NCBI RefSeq assembly: GCF_958450345.1
Contig: NC_088780.1
Span: 155,912,726-155,976,725 of the forward strand
DNA from: Calliphora vicina
Taxonomy: Eukaryota > Arthropoda > Insecta > Diptera > Calliphoridae
Length of the DNA stretch: 64,000 nucleotides
Direction: 5' to 3'
The notes below the pieces were generated by a model. It was not told the DNA's origin and ran no database searches. It saw only the letters and a program-made list of their open reading frames with translations. A program made the position numbers and the translations under genes. The first letter of the stretch is position 1. Every line of letters starts with the position of its first letter. Positions 47,930 to 58,769 of the stretch are shown here, in pieces.

Positions 47930-48915
47930 TTTTTTTTTCGATTTTGACCCATTGTAGGTCCAACTTACTATGGTTTTGTATACGTCGTTACAAAGGTCTT
48001 TGAAATATCTATCATCAGATATCCATATTGTCTATATTAATCACTTAGTAATCCAGATATAGGTCAAAAACAGGTCAAAATTCGAGGTTGTCCTGGTTTT
48101 TTCCTTATATCTCAGCCATTTGTGGACCGATTTTGATGATTTTAAATAGGAAACTTCTCGAAAGCATATCTGACAGAATTATTGAAGATTTGGATCACGA
48201 AGATATCTGGAGTCTTCAGAAAATTGATTTCAACAGACGGAAAGGTAGACAGACGGACATGACTTAATCGACTCCGATATCTATAAGGATCAAGAATATA
48301 TGTATATAATTTATAGGGTCGGAAAATTATATTGTGGAAATTACAAACGGAATAACAAACTTATATACACTCAGGTCTCGTTTTATGCGGATTCAAATTT
48401 ATGCGATTTTTAAATCAACGATTTTTTTAGAATTTTAACAGATTTTAAAATTGATTATATCATCTAGTGATGAAAGTGACGTTTAACTAATTCCAAAACG
48501 ATGTCGACAATTATTCAGTGATTCAGATTAATCATACATATTTACAGAATTTCCTTAAAAATGTTTTAGCATATTTTTTGGATCATTTTCTATTTTTCTG
48601 TAATTAATGAATTAATATTATATTTTTGTTTATTTTTTTAAAACGTATTTTGTTTTTACGTTTAAGAAAATTAAATAAATATATTTTTGTTGATTTTTTT
48701 TATGCGATTTTGTTTTGGTTTTTTAATTAAAATTTTAATTTATGCGGTTTTTCAGAATTTTGGAACGAATCATTAGTTTTTATATGAAGCTAGAGTATCA
48801 TTTTATGCGAATTCAATTTATGCGATTTTTTTGGAACGCATCTATCGCATAAAACGAGACCTGAGTGTACATAAACCCTTCGCACGAAGGTGAAAGGAAT
48901 AAAATCGCATCGAAA
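47930..48915 (-). repeat. Interspersed repeat, family D, copy 2, interrupted by a Tigger-like MITE
   Basis: Minus-orientation relative of 42433-43010: TTCGAGGTTGTCCTGGTTTT, GACTTAATCGACTCCGATAT, ATAAGGATCAAGAATATATG; AACCCTTCGCACGAAGGTG lies beyond the MITE at 48368-48867. ATATCTCAGCCATTTGTGGA and CCGATTTTGATGATTTTAAA are typical of such fly repeats. Confidence 0.75.
48368..48867. mobile_element. Tigger/pogo-like MITE, 500 bp
   Basis: TA on both sides. Ends CACTCAGGTCTCGTTTTATG and CATAAAACGAGACCTGAGTG are perfect inverted repeats of 20 bp or more (continuing to ATGCG). Subterminal TTTATGCGATTTTT words recur (48407, 48700, 48823). The end resembles the CAGG..ACCTCGTTTTAT-type end that I recall for Tigger elements. 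No coding capacity. Confidence 0.88.
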
Positions 48916-49090
48916 TGCTATAATGCCTAAACCTTCTCTACCGGATTGGTAGGTTTACCTTCCCTTCTCACATACAAACTATAAAAATTGTTGATAACAC
49001 CATGAAACAGTAATTTATACATATGAAAAATTCGATAACACTGTGTATCCCAGTTTTACTTAATAGAGGATAAACAATTCTTAAAAAATT
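48916..49090. other. Short AT-rich spacer
   Basis: Nothing recognised apart from a TTGGGGGTGTATGACTTAAAAATA stretch (first 20: TTGGGGGTGTATGACTTAAA) at about 49095, which resembles the mariner end at 312-341 in reverse. Confidence 0.3.
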
Positions 49091-49573
49091 ATATTGGGGG
49101 TGTATGACTTAAAAATAGGGTCACTTTTTCAAATGTTTAGCTTTTATTTTGAAACAATCGCAAAAAACTTAAAAAAAATACGAAATAAATTTTGTTAAAG
49201 CTGCCTAAAAGTATGCTTTAGTTTATAATAGTGTATGGCCGAAAACACTTAATTCCTTTAGTTTTTTCTTACTAACTTATATTGACCTATCTAAACGGTG
49301 TTAAGAATCATGCCTAGGAAGTTCAAATGTTCTAGAAAGTTGTTTATTGAGATCTTAGGTACATTTTGGTAGTTGATTGTTTCCTTGAATTTTAAACGGT
49401 TTGCTACCTATTTGAATTTGTTCTTTATGACAAGGGCTACAACTTTGGCTCAGAGAGTAAATCAAAACTCCGAACTGTTTGCAAGATATTAGCCTGAGAA
49501 AAAGATCACTTTTTTGCAAAAATGACACCGAGGCCCCAAATCTTTGGGAGCCCATAAAAAAGTGCATGACTTA
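49091..49573. repeat. Family A element, partial copy 4
   Basis: Shares with 10000-10640: CTGCCTAAAAGTATGCTTTA, CCTATCTAAACGGTGTTAAG, TCATGCCTAGGAAGTTCAAA, GGCTCAGAGAGTAAATCAAA, TGACACCGAGGCCCCAAATC, CATAAAAAAGTGCATGACTT. It stops where the next MITE begins. Confidence 0.8.
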
Positions 49574-50192
49574 GGCCCATAATCATAGTCAGAAATAAAG
49601 TATATTTTAATAGAAATAAAGTCGTCTTTACTTAAGAGTAGACTTTAGGTCTACCATAGACAAGTTAAAGTATAGTTTTGACGTTAAAGTCGATTGTAAA
49701 TATAAAACAAGCTGAAGCTGTTATTAACTCATTTAACAACAGCATCAGCTGTTCTTCACCATGTAAAAAAGTTCGGCAAAAAGTAAAAAAAAATTAAGTT
49801 ACAAGAATTTGGCAGAGATTTTGCAATTATTGAACAGTTATCAATAAAATTAGTATTAAAATATTCTAAATATGATATTAGTCTTATCTTTTCCATTTTT
49901 CCACCACAAAAAAACTTTTTTCTTTAGTTGCCCCGGTTACTTTTATTGTTTACCTTTTATGGTTTTTGTTTTAATTTTCTATGTCAGCTGTTCAGCGGTG
50001 CCACTTGTCTGTATATTGTTGTATACTGTATGAAAACATTTTCTACATTTGAGGGTGGACCCAGTTAAAGTCGGTTCAATTTAAAACATAATTTAATTTT
50101 GACTATAGTTGAGAAATATTATAAAGCGGGTTTTTAATTTAAAGTTGTTTTTAAAAAGAACCGACTTTAGTGTTTGACTATGATTATGGGCC
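49574..50192. mobile_element. MITE with long imperfect arms, 619 bp
   Basis: Ends GGCCCATAATCATAGTCAG and GACTATGATTATGGGCC are inverted; the arms carry inverted AAAGTCG/CGACTTT words (49619, 49688, 50075, 50161) spaced through about 130 bp. The middle holds a second small inverted repeat AGCTGAAGCTGTT/AACAGCATCAGCT. No coding sequence; no clear target duplication. Confidence 0.8.
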
Positions 50193-50410
50193 ATAGTTTT
50201 TACAATTATTGATGCGCCTTTTGTAATGTTTAGCAATAAAAATAAAATTTATCAAGGCGATAATAGTTAGAAGAATGTTGGAAGAATTTTGTGTAGAAAA
50301 CAGCTTTATTTTATAAACATTTATTTATTATTTATATTAGCATACAATACAAAAAATGCAAGTGTACCAAATTGCAATAGTTTTAGTTTAATATTGAAAT
50401 TAAATATTTT
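50193..50410. other. AT-rich spacer
   Basis: Nothing recognised. Confidence 0.35.
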
Positions 50411-50419
50411 TTTAACAAT

Positions 50420-50605
50420 CTAAAATGTCGACTTTTATCGACTATTTTCGAGTTTTAGCGACTATTCGACTTTTTCCGACTTTTATCGATTATTTTCGAC
50501 TTTTATCGACTATTCGACTTTTATCCGACCAAAAATTCGATATCGACTTTTTTCAGCAAAAAGTCGATTGTTCGAACAATCGTCTTATAGAACCCTGGTA
50601 TATAT
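50420..50605 (+). repeat. Short tandem TTTTATCGACTATTCGAC repeats, likely end of a hAT-like MITE
   Basis: The words CGACTTTTATCGACTATT and CGACTATTCGACTTTT alternate from 50428 to 50525, followed by TCGAACAATCGTCTTATAGA and ACCCTGG. Read in reverse the right end is CCAGGGTTCTATAAGACGAT, which resembles hAT ends. The left end is not clear. Confidence 0.55.
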
Positions 50606-52328
50606 CGATTTTTTCGTGTACATGAAAACGAAAAAAAAAAAAATATTAAAATTGTTACAGGGTGTAATATTTCACCAAAAAACATTGTTGTGCAGTCATT
50701 TTTACTGTCATTTCTAACATGTTTATTGTTATGTTATGTTTTTTGTCACTTTCTATGAAAACCACCTTATACAGCTGTCGTCTACTTTTATATAACAGTG
50801 GATATATTTTACAATTTTAATTTCAAAATTTACAAATTAAAGTTGTTGTCTATTTTAAATTAAATTCATTAAATGAAATACACGCTCATATGATGTTAAA
50901 AATGTTATAAATAAATAAAATAATTGATGGTTTATGGTTTTCAACTTTGGCAAAAAGAAAACAATTTAACAAATTGTGTTACGAAATTTAAAATTTTATG
51001 AAATACAATTTATTTATATATGTAAATACTAATATCAGTTCAATGTACGCCCTTCTAATTCACTTAGAGAGCGGAATAGAAAGAGGTTGGTGGGCCATAA
51101 AACAACATGGTTCTGTCTGATTTAACTCTGTGTGAAATCATATGGAGCGTTACACCAATCTTATTTTGGGGATTATGTGTTTATTTTTTTCATGTTTGAA
51201 AAATTTATATTTTTTAAGAGGTGTTTCAATTGTGTTTTTTTTTTTCCATATAAACAGTATGTAAATATGAATGTGTAATATTTAATTGTTGTGTTTAATA
51301 TGTATAATGTTTAAGTGTTTCCACGAAATTTATTTTGTTTAATTTATTTATATTGAAATATTTATTATAAACAGGGCAAAGTTCAAAAAACTTGAAAAAT
51401 GCTCTCTAATATGCATAAAAAAGCTTTAATATGCATTTGAAAAATCAAAGTTAAAAGCATAAATAAATGGTATTGTAATAAAGAACATGGTTACAATGTA
51501 CAATCAAGTATTTTTCAAATTAATAAAATTAAATTATATATGTTTGTTACATAAAATTATATAATAAAACCATATTATTTTTTGATTTTATCAGACAGAC
51601 AAACCGCCGGACATAGTTTGAACGTCTTTAGTACATATAAGTTAGGGGTCTACAACCAAATAAATTTGGCATTTTACTTTACGAGTTGTTTTTCTACTTA
51701 ATAGAAGTGTTCTTCGAAAGAGTTGTTCGACTTCTTTTGCCTTACCAATATCTGTTGGACCTGTTTTTCATCCTGATCCTGGTTTTCTTTCCATGTTCAA
51801 GTCTTCCTAATACTATTTAATGGATTTTGATAGTATTTTTATGAAAGTCCATATTGGATTTTTTGAAAAGTTTGAAATATTTTTTTATGTACTTTTTTTC
51901 GGTGACCATTTTGACCGAAATAACAGTAATGAACGATTTAGAAAATATAGCATCTTAAATTTTTTTTAAAAGCTAACGTAATTAAAAAAATAATAATTAT
52001 TTGAACCAAGGAAAAGTTTTGACTGGAATAGTGTGTATACATAAGTTTTAACTGACTCAGTCTTTATATGCAACAACTTACTTTCCAAGCTATAAGCTTT
52101 AAAAACTTGCCCTAATTATAAACAATTATTTATTGTACTCAATATTTTAAAAATTGGATAATCTATTTAAAATCCATTGAAAAAAAGAATAATGGCTGAA
52201 ACTTCAATTTGTTTCTTGTTTGAATGTATTGTAACCTTGATTTATTTTTCGTCATCTTTATCAATGTCACCAGCAGTTTTTTTATAATTTTTTTCCTGGT
52301 TATTTTTATGTTTTGACAAATCAAGCAT
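50606..52328. other. AT-rich non-coding stretch
   Basis: No element, exon or RNA gene recognised. GC-poorer than average with T runs near 51230-51245. Confidence 0.45.
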
Positions 52329-52598
52329 TCTTTATTGTTATTGTCGTTGATGTATTGTTGCTTTTGTTGTTTAGATTTATGCTGGCAGCTTCAAAATACA
52401 GCATGTGTTGGTTTATAAAAATCGGTTATTTTGTTAATCGATTAATATGTTAAATGTTTGTTTTTCTTTATTGTTATTGTCGTTGATGTATTGTTGCTTT
52501 TGTTGTTTAGATTTATGCTGGCAGCTTCAAAATACAGCATGTGTTGGTTTATAAAAATCGGTTATTTTGTTAATCGATTAATATGTTAAATGTTTGTT
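52329..52598 (+). repeat. Perfect 135 bp tandem duplication
   Basis: Units 52329-52463 and 52464-52598 are identical base for base as read: TCTTTATTGTTATTGTCGTT, then ATTTATGCTGGCAGCTTCAA, AATACAGCATGTGTTGG and ATCGGTTATTTTGTTAATCG. Single-copy flanks on both sides. Confidence 0.95.
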
Positions 52599-52607
52599 TT
52601 TAAAAGT

Positions 52608-53340
52608 AAGAAGTAAGAAAGTATGGCCGGTCAAGCCCGATCATATAATACCCTACACTATGTAAAAGAGCAAAAACATTTTTCTTTTAAAATTTCAATA
52701 ATTTATATTTTTGAGTGATTTTCGGAAATGGGCCTTATATGGGGGCTATGACCAATTATGGACCGATCACCATGAAATTAGGTCGTGTGATTTATGTCTA
52801 TATAAAAGTTTACTATGTTGAATTTTGTGAGTATACCAACATTTTTAAGCGATTTATGCATGTTAAAGTGATTTTCGGAAGCGGGTCTATATGGGAGCTA
52901 TGACTAATTATGGACCGATCGTAACAAAATTTGGTGACATGAATTTTGTATATATAAAACTTATTTGGAGCGCAATTTGTGGAGATACATTTATAAATTA
53001 AACATTTATGACCGATAAAGTCCAATTTCGGAAGGACATTTGTATGGGGCTAGGTGAAATAATGGACCGATTTCAGCCAGTTTCAATAGGCTTGGTCCCT
53101 GGGTCGAAAAAATAATATGTACCAAATGTTATCCAAATATCTTCAAAATTGCCACCTGTACTCTGCGCACAAGTTTTACATGGAGAGCCAGCCAGCCAAC
53201 CAGACGGACGGACGGACATCGTGAAAGTGATTCTAAGTCGATCGGTATACTTTAAGGTGGGTGTTAGACTAATATTTTTGGGCCTTACAAACATCTGCAC
53301 GAACGCATAATACCCTCCCCACTATGGTGGTGTAGGGTAG
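52608..53340 (+). repeat. ~735 bp interspersed repeat, copy g (near full length)
   Basis: GTAAGAAAGTATGGCCGGTC start to CCCACTATGGTGGTGTAGGG end. A few small deletions relative to copy f (after CGGACGGACATCG). Confidence 0.92.
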
Positions 53341-53560
53341 AAAAATCTAGGTATTCTACCATTATCCTAAAAATTCCCATTGTTATATTTAAAACAATGT
53401 TACGGAAATAACTGTAATATCGAAATAATCGAAAATACAGTTACCGTTATCTAGAATACCATTACCGTTATTGCAAATGGTGTTTTTTTTAGGCCCGATA
53501 GAACTTATGAAAGTGTTAACTGTCAAACGTGCTGTCATATTGAGCTCAATTTTTGACATT
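53341..53560. other. AT-rich spacer with alternating CGAAATAAC/GTTACCGTTAT words
   Basis: 53398-53485 has short repeats (GTTACCGTTATC, ATTACCGTTATT, GGAAATAACTG) like a MITE arm; ends not defined. Confidence 0.3.
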
Positions 53561-53587
53561 TATGATCAGTATACTCTGGCAAATCAT

Positions 53588-54022
53588 TATGAATAGACTG
53601 ACGCTTGAAAAACGCTATGAAATTATAAAAAATTTTCATTGACGACTATAAAGACGTCTATCTGAGCAATAGTTTCATCGAACTGTAGATAGATTTCATA
53701 CCACATACTCTCTAAATGATGCAATAACACCAACATGTCCAAGAAATGTGCGTACTGAAGACAATTTCGCCGCTGTAAACGAAAGTGGTGAAAATTATCG
53801 AAATTTATCTATTCGTTATCGGTAGAAAGAATTGCGATGATTCTCATTTTTTAATTAACGCTTTTGTTAGAAAACAAAATTGCCGCATATAGAGTCAGAC
53901 TTACAGACTTACAGACTGCATTACATCCAGAAAAATGGACTGTTTGGTCCTTATTTCTTGGAGATCGTTACAGCACCACGATCAATGATTTTTTTCAGTT
54001 TTTTATATTCTTGGAAATTCAA
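53588..54022 (+). mobile_element. Decayed Tc1/mariner-superfamily relic retaining N-terminal transposase sequence
   Basis: From 53596 the plus strand reads RLTLEKRYEIIKNF, later NVRTEDNFAAVNESGENYRN with LSIRYR (53735-53822), the DNA-binding region of the same transposase class as at 6634-7665. After a deletion, 53890-53995 reads ALHPEKWTVW in one frame, GLFGPYFLE in another and GDRYSTTINDFF in the first again, matching HPLKVTVW, GPFFFKD and GERYRANINEFF of copy 1. Many stops and shifts, no ends seen. It is clearly a different and older member than the three short elements. Confidence 0.65.
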
Positions 54023-54782
54023 TGTAGTTCGAATTTTACTTTTACTATTTTCTCTCCGATTTGATTGAATGCCTCTTTTAAAAACCTTTCTTTTAAAAAC
54101 CTTACATCAATATTTCATATGTTTCCTTAGCGAGAAATATGAAAAATATCATAAAAGAAAAATAAAATAAAAATGTGCTAATAATTCGTTTTAATTAAAT
54201 TCGTCTTTATTTAATTTAATAATTAAATTCGCGAATCGAAAGGAAAAATTCAAATTAAATTCACTAACGAAAAAATCGCGATACTCTGGTAATAACAGTT
54301 TAAAAAAAACTGAGGCGTATGAGTAATAAATATTTATTATTATGATATTAAATATTGCTTATACGCATATTAATTAGTTATATCATTTTCCACATGAAAG
54401 TGATTCTGAAACGAAATGTATGACAAAAAGTTAGTATACATACACTTTTCTCGTATAAAATTAATTATTAAGTTTTTATTCTAATAATTCCAAAAATCCG
54501 CTGAACACATAATAACCGCGATATTGCCAAACTCATTTTTGTGCATTTTGACCTATAATATTTAACTATCTTTCATTCCGTAAATTAGTAATTTGTTCAT
54601 AATATTAAATTCCATGATTTTTATGAGCAGAGAATAACATCAATGGATTTGAATTTAATGATATCTTCAACAGTGATATCTTTAAAACTTTTGAACGGAC
54701 AGGAAATTTTAATCGAAGCCGGAATTCAGCATCAATTATTATCAGAAAATGTTAAATTTTGTCTTACCAACATTTCGAACCT
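54023..54782. other. AT-rich non-coding stretch
   Basis: A cluster of AATTAAATTCG and AAATTCGCGAATCGAAA words at 54185-54270 may be part of a MITE. Otherwise nothing. Confidence 0.4.
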
Positions 54783-54935
54783 ACCTACGGAAGCGGGCCT
54801 TATATGGGAGCTATGACTAATTATGACTCAGTGATTCTAAGTCGATCGATATACTTTAAGTTTAGACTATTTGGGCGTTACAAACATCTGCACAAACGCA
54901 TAATACCCTCCCCACTATGGTGGTGTAGGGTATAA
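54783..54935 (+). repeat. ~735 bp interspersed repeat, copy h (internally deleted)
   Basis: Joins GGAAGCGGGCCTTATATGGG and GAGCTATGACTAATTATGAC directly to CTCAGTGATTCTAAGTCGAT and the full 3' end CCCACTATGGTGGTGTAGGG, a deletion of about 400 bp. Confidence 0.88.
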
Positions 54936-55378
54936 ATATTCTACTGCCTCGTGATCAAGTTAGAGGGTCAAGAAAATTATAATTTTTTGAAACGTAAACG
55001 ATCGCAACTGAGCCATTTTCTAACCGTATGAAATGTAAAACATATATCTTTTCAAAACAACATACTTATACTTAAGAATAACGTTATTCAAATATATTTA
55101 TTAATCAAAAAAAGTACTAAACGAAGTGATCGAGAAAAACCCGAAAATAAGCGAGGTATTGTTATTTATAGTTATTTAGAGTTACTTTTGTTAAATTTTA
55201 AATCTAATCGAATATTCTGCCTTTGTTGCTCCATTCTCACATAAATTTCAAGTGTTGAAAACGAAATTGATGGCAATAATGAAAAGTAAAGCCCTATATC
55301 ATTATGTACTTTTTAATGTTTGTAATATATTTTAACAATATTATTAATTCTTGCTAACATTTCTTACATTTTCTTAAA
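54936..55378. other. AT-rich non-coding stretch
   Basis: Nothing recognised; the last 25 bases (TTTCTTACATTTTCTTAAAG) could be a polypyrimidine tract and 3' splice site. Confidence 0.35.
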
Positions 55379-55471
55379 GGTAGAATATCACAGGCAAAAA
55401 GAACAGCAACTCTCAAAAGAGATAAGCGGCATGTCAAAGTCACAAAGTAATGCTGGTAAATTTGTGTGAAC
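55379..55471 (+). CDS. Candidate terminal exon of an unrecognised gene
   Basis: Immediately after a pyrimidine-rich TTTCTTACATTTTCTTAAAG, the frame reads VEYHRQKEQQLSKEISGMSK and SQSNAGKFV and stops at TGA (55466-55470 region). The peptide is hydrophilic, with Gln, Lys, Ser and no low-complexity runs, unlike chance frames in the surroundings. AAATAAA-like signals follow at 55495-55530. The rest of the gene would lie to the left, but I see no partner exon within the window that I can join. It may equally be chance. Confidence 0.22.
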
Positions 55472-56604
55472 AATATATTGTGATAAATGGGGAAAATAAA
55501 TTTTCGAACAAAATACTTTTGTACATAAATAAAGGTAAGGGAGGTTTTGTGTTTTATTTTTATTTTTTACCTTAATTTGTTAAGTGAAGACAAACATTTT
55601 TTTTATTTTAGAAAATATTACAAATATATATTTTAGAACAATATAATTATTAAATACAGGGGGTGTTTTTAACTGCAAAAAAATCTACTTCAATTTAAAA
55701 CTAATTAAATTTTGTGAAATTGATGTAATTTCTATAGCATTATTCAATTCACAACGTATGTAGTATTGTGTTGTGTCATTGTAAAGCAATAATATTTTAC
55801 AAACAAAATTGTTTTTAAAGCAATTAACTTATAAAACAATAATATGGTAATTATTTTAGTAGTTATTTAATTTTATTTGACCTTTTAAATTTATTTTAAT
55901 ATAATAATTATTTATGCTAAGGTCTTTTTTATAAAAATATTTAATTTTTATTTCAATATTTCGCTACATCGATGTGTAGCATCTTCAGGAAAAAAATGTT
56001 GTTTTTGTTATTTCAAAATATTTGTCAAAAATTAATTATTTTAGTCTTAAAATACTCTCATGAAAATACTAAGCATATTTGTCGGTTATACTGTGTTCAC
56101 GCTGAACATAAGACAATTAATATTTGTATTGCTTATTATTTTACATTAAATTTAAAGTGTCATCCAACCGAACCAAAATTAGTCCCTTGATAAATTTATT
56201 TTTAGTACAATGTATTACTTTAAAATCTATTTGTATTTGTCTGGCAACTAATTTAAAAAGCAGAAATTCAAAACATCTTTAATATTTTTTACATAGAGTA
56301 AGTAGTTGTTTTGTACTTATTACTTTGTGTAGGATGAACAAAAGAGTTAATATGAAATGTTGCTTCAGTTTAGTATTTTGTGTGAAATCAAACAAATACA
56401 CTTCATTGGCATAAAAACACCATGGGTGGCTAGTTGGCAAATAAAATACGAAACATTTAACAATCAAATAAACAAGAACTAATAAAGCGTTTCCAATCAG
56501 ACATTTATATATACGAGGGTCACGCTTTAAGTCTTAATATATTTGCAACGCTAAATAAACAACAAGTAATATTCGGCTGTTCCGAATATAATGCTGTATA
56601 TTCG
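55472..56604. other. AT-rich non-coding stretch
   Basis: Frames of 62-72 codons (55972 on +, 56467 on -) have no family features. Nothing else recognised. Confidence 0.4.
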
Positions 56605-56605
56605 T

Positions 56606-57160
56606 AATGAATATGAGGGATTTCATGTCAATTGAACCAACTTTTGAAATCGATGTCTTCCGATCGGGATTAGTTAGTTCTATTGGATAGTAATTAAGAG
56701 AATATTACAAGATCTGTCGAGAACTCTCTGAGTTAGAGGGAGTCAAAATATGTCATTTGGCCAAGCAGGTGTTTTTCGCAACCATGTAACTTATTACCTA
56801 TTGTTCTTAGCAAAATATGTCCCACATTTATTTTCATCGATCTTTCGAAAAAACAAAGTTAAAAAAAATGTTGACATTTTTTTCCGAAATCAAATTTTTT
56901 TTGACTTTTTGTTAAAAATGGAAACTTTTTTAATTTTTTTTGCTCAAAATTACACATAGGTCTTTTCCATGAAAACCTTTTTGGTCGCTTAGTGTGATGC
57001 GAGTGGCATCCCACTGGAAAGAAATCAAATTTTTTTTTCGAAATGTCGAAGATCGAAGTTAAATGGATGTGAAGAAATACAAGTTTGGTCAAAATGTAAA
57101 AGTTTGACCCCCTCTAACTCAGAGAGTTCTTGACCGATCTTGAAAAATTGTGTCTGAATT
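56606..57160. mobile_element. Family C TIR element, copy 3
   Basis: Left end ATGAGGGATTTCATGTCAAT, then CCAACTTTTGAAATCGATGT, CTTCCGATCGGGATTAG, GAACTCTCTGAGTTAGAGGG; right arm CCCCTCTAACTCAGAGAGTT (57108) with GACCGATCTTGAAAAATTG and ATTACTATCTAAT, then lost. The centre holds the CAAAATTACACATAGGTCTT and GGTCGCTTAGTGTGATGCGA block shared with copies 1 and 2. No nested insert. Confidence 0.8.
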
Positions 57161-57800
57161 ACTATCTAATTTGGAAATAAATCTGGCATTTATAAACGGC
57201 TGGTCCGATCGGTATAAAATTTGACGGGGACATAGCCAAGGAGAATTATTAAAATGGGACCTACAAATGCTGTTTAAACACGTGCTATGTTTTGTTTCCC
57301 ATCCGATTTCAGATATTTTTATATTTTTGGAAAGCGTTAGGCTAATTTTTAAATCAGATACTAAAAATACTGAATAAACCTATTTTACAGTAAATTGTCC
57401 AACGATTTCAAATATGCTACTCTTATTTCAATCAGATTTTTGGTTCAAAAGATATAGACCTTCAAAGTTGACTGATTTTCAGTTTTCAAAAAAACAGACC
57501 AGTTTTAGGTAATTTGGTTCGCTTTCAGATACAATATATCGAAAACTATGTAACGAATCATTATTTTGATTCTATTGATAGACCTATTTATTCAGAAAAG
57601 AATAAACAAAAATTGTACTTTTTGTTTTGTATTTGTCCAGGTAAATCTATATTTACCAACTATCCATTTTTTCGATATTTCTCAACTTTGATGGAAAATA
57701 AAAAAACTATCAATTTCTATATTTGCCATATTTTCAAAATAAGTTCTTTGATTATTCCTTTACCTAATGAGAAAAAATGTAACGGGAAACATTTTTTCTA
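57161..57800 (+). repeat. Old dispersed repeat related to 34035-34150
   Basis: TTGGAAATAAATCTGGCATT, ATAGCCAAGGAGAATTATTA, AAATGGGACCTACAAATGCT match 34056-34140; the rest is unique. A 95-codon plus frame (57514-57801) reads ENYVTNHYFDSIDRPIYS and later GKSIFTNYPFFRYFSTLMEN, with no recognised family. Confidence 0.4.
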
Positions 57801-58592
57801 AAGGTAAAATTTTGAAACCAAAAAATTTTATTTTTTTTTTTAATCTTTTCTGGAATAATTTTAAATCAAAAGCTTTTAAAAAGAAACATAAAAAATCAAA
57901 AATTTAAAAAAATATTTTATTTTACTTCCCATAAAATAGATTTTTCCACAAATTTCAACTTTGCTAACCCATAAGTAGACACCTGAAAGGCGTAGAACCA
58001 CTTTCAGACACTCATTTCATAGGCTGATCAATTGTCTATCATATGCCTTTTAAATTTTTTGATTATAACATTTGGTTTAAAAGTTATGATTTTTGCAACG
58101 AAAAAAAACTCAAATGGCGCCACTGTGCGACGTCAGCTACTCGTATTAGCGATTTGTTTCCTCACATAAGTAGTATTCTAAAGTTGTTTGCAGACCTTTC
58201 TGGTCTTTAAAGCTGCATTTCCATAGCTCTAAAGACGAAGATCATTCCTACCATACCACCCTCGAACCTCATAAAACTCTCAATAATAAACAAAATCATC
58301 ATCAAATCATTTGTAAAGTTATATGTTTGTATGTATGTATGTCACTCACTCAATATCTTTTCATTATACTGCAAATAATAGGTTGAATTTTGTAAAAGTT
58401 TTCAATTTCCTAGAACACTAATTGACAAATAATGCTTATCAAATATACAATACCATTTTGAACAAGATGTTACATTCATTTTTAATGATTTCAAAATAAC
58501 ATTTTTATTGCACATAAATAATTTCGTTTCTCTATCAACATGTTTGTTTGAGTGTTTAATTATGTATTATACAATAAAAAAATAAAATACAA
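57801..58592. other. AT-rich stretch 3' of the Gpdh gene
   Basis: T- and A-rich; an ATGT microsatellite (TATGTATGTATGTATGT) at 58326-58342. GC-richer island at 58120-58300 without a convincing frame. Confidence 0.4.
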
Positions 58593-58598
58593 TTTATT
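58593..58598 (-). promoter_or_regulatory. Candidate polyadenylation signal for the Gpdh gene
   Basis: AATAAA on the minus strand 172 bp after the stop codon; a second AATAAA lies at 58504-58509. Position is reasonable, but AATAAA is common in such DNA. Confidence 0.35.
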
Positions 58599-58769
58599 GT
58601 AAAATGAATTGCAAAAGTAATAAGAACCAATTTGAAATGTTTACACAAATTTTATAAAGGAAACACATGTGTAGGATGATAGCTATTGAGGGGAAATTGA
58701 GAGAGAGATAGGAAAAGGATCAGTATTGTTTAAACAATATTCTATTTCTATATTTCAGTCAGTCATCAC

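Noticed and set aside
49091..49120. Second mariner end
   Set aside because: Only about 20 bp resemble the end at 312-341 and the following sequence is family A; chance or a very small scrap.
57514..57801. 95-codon frame as a gene
   Set aside because: No recognised domain, located in a dispersed repeat, and biased to Phe, Ile, Lys and Tyr as expected of chance frames.
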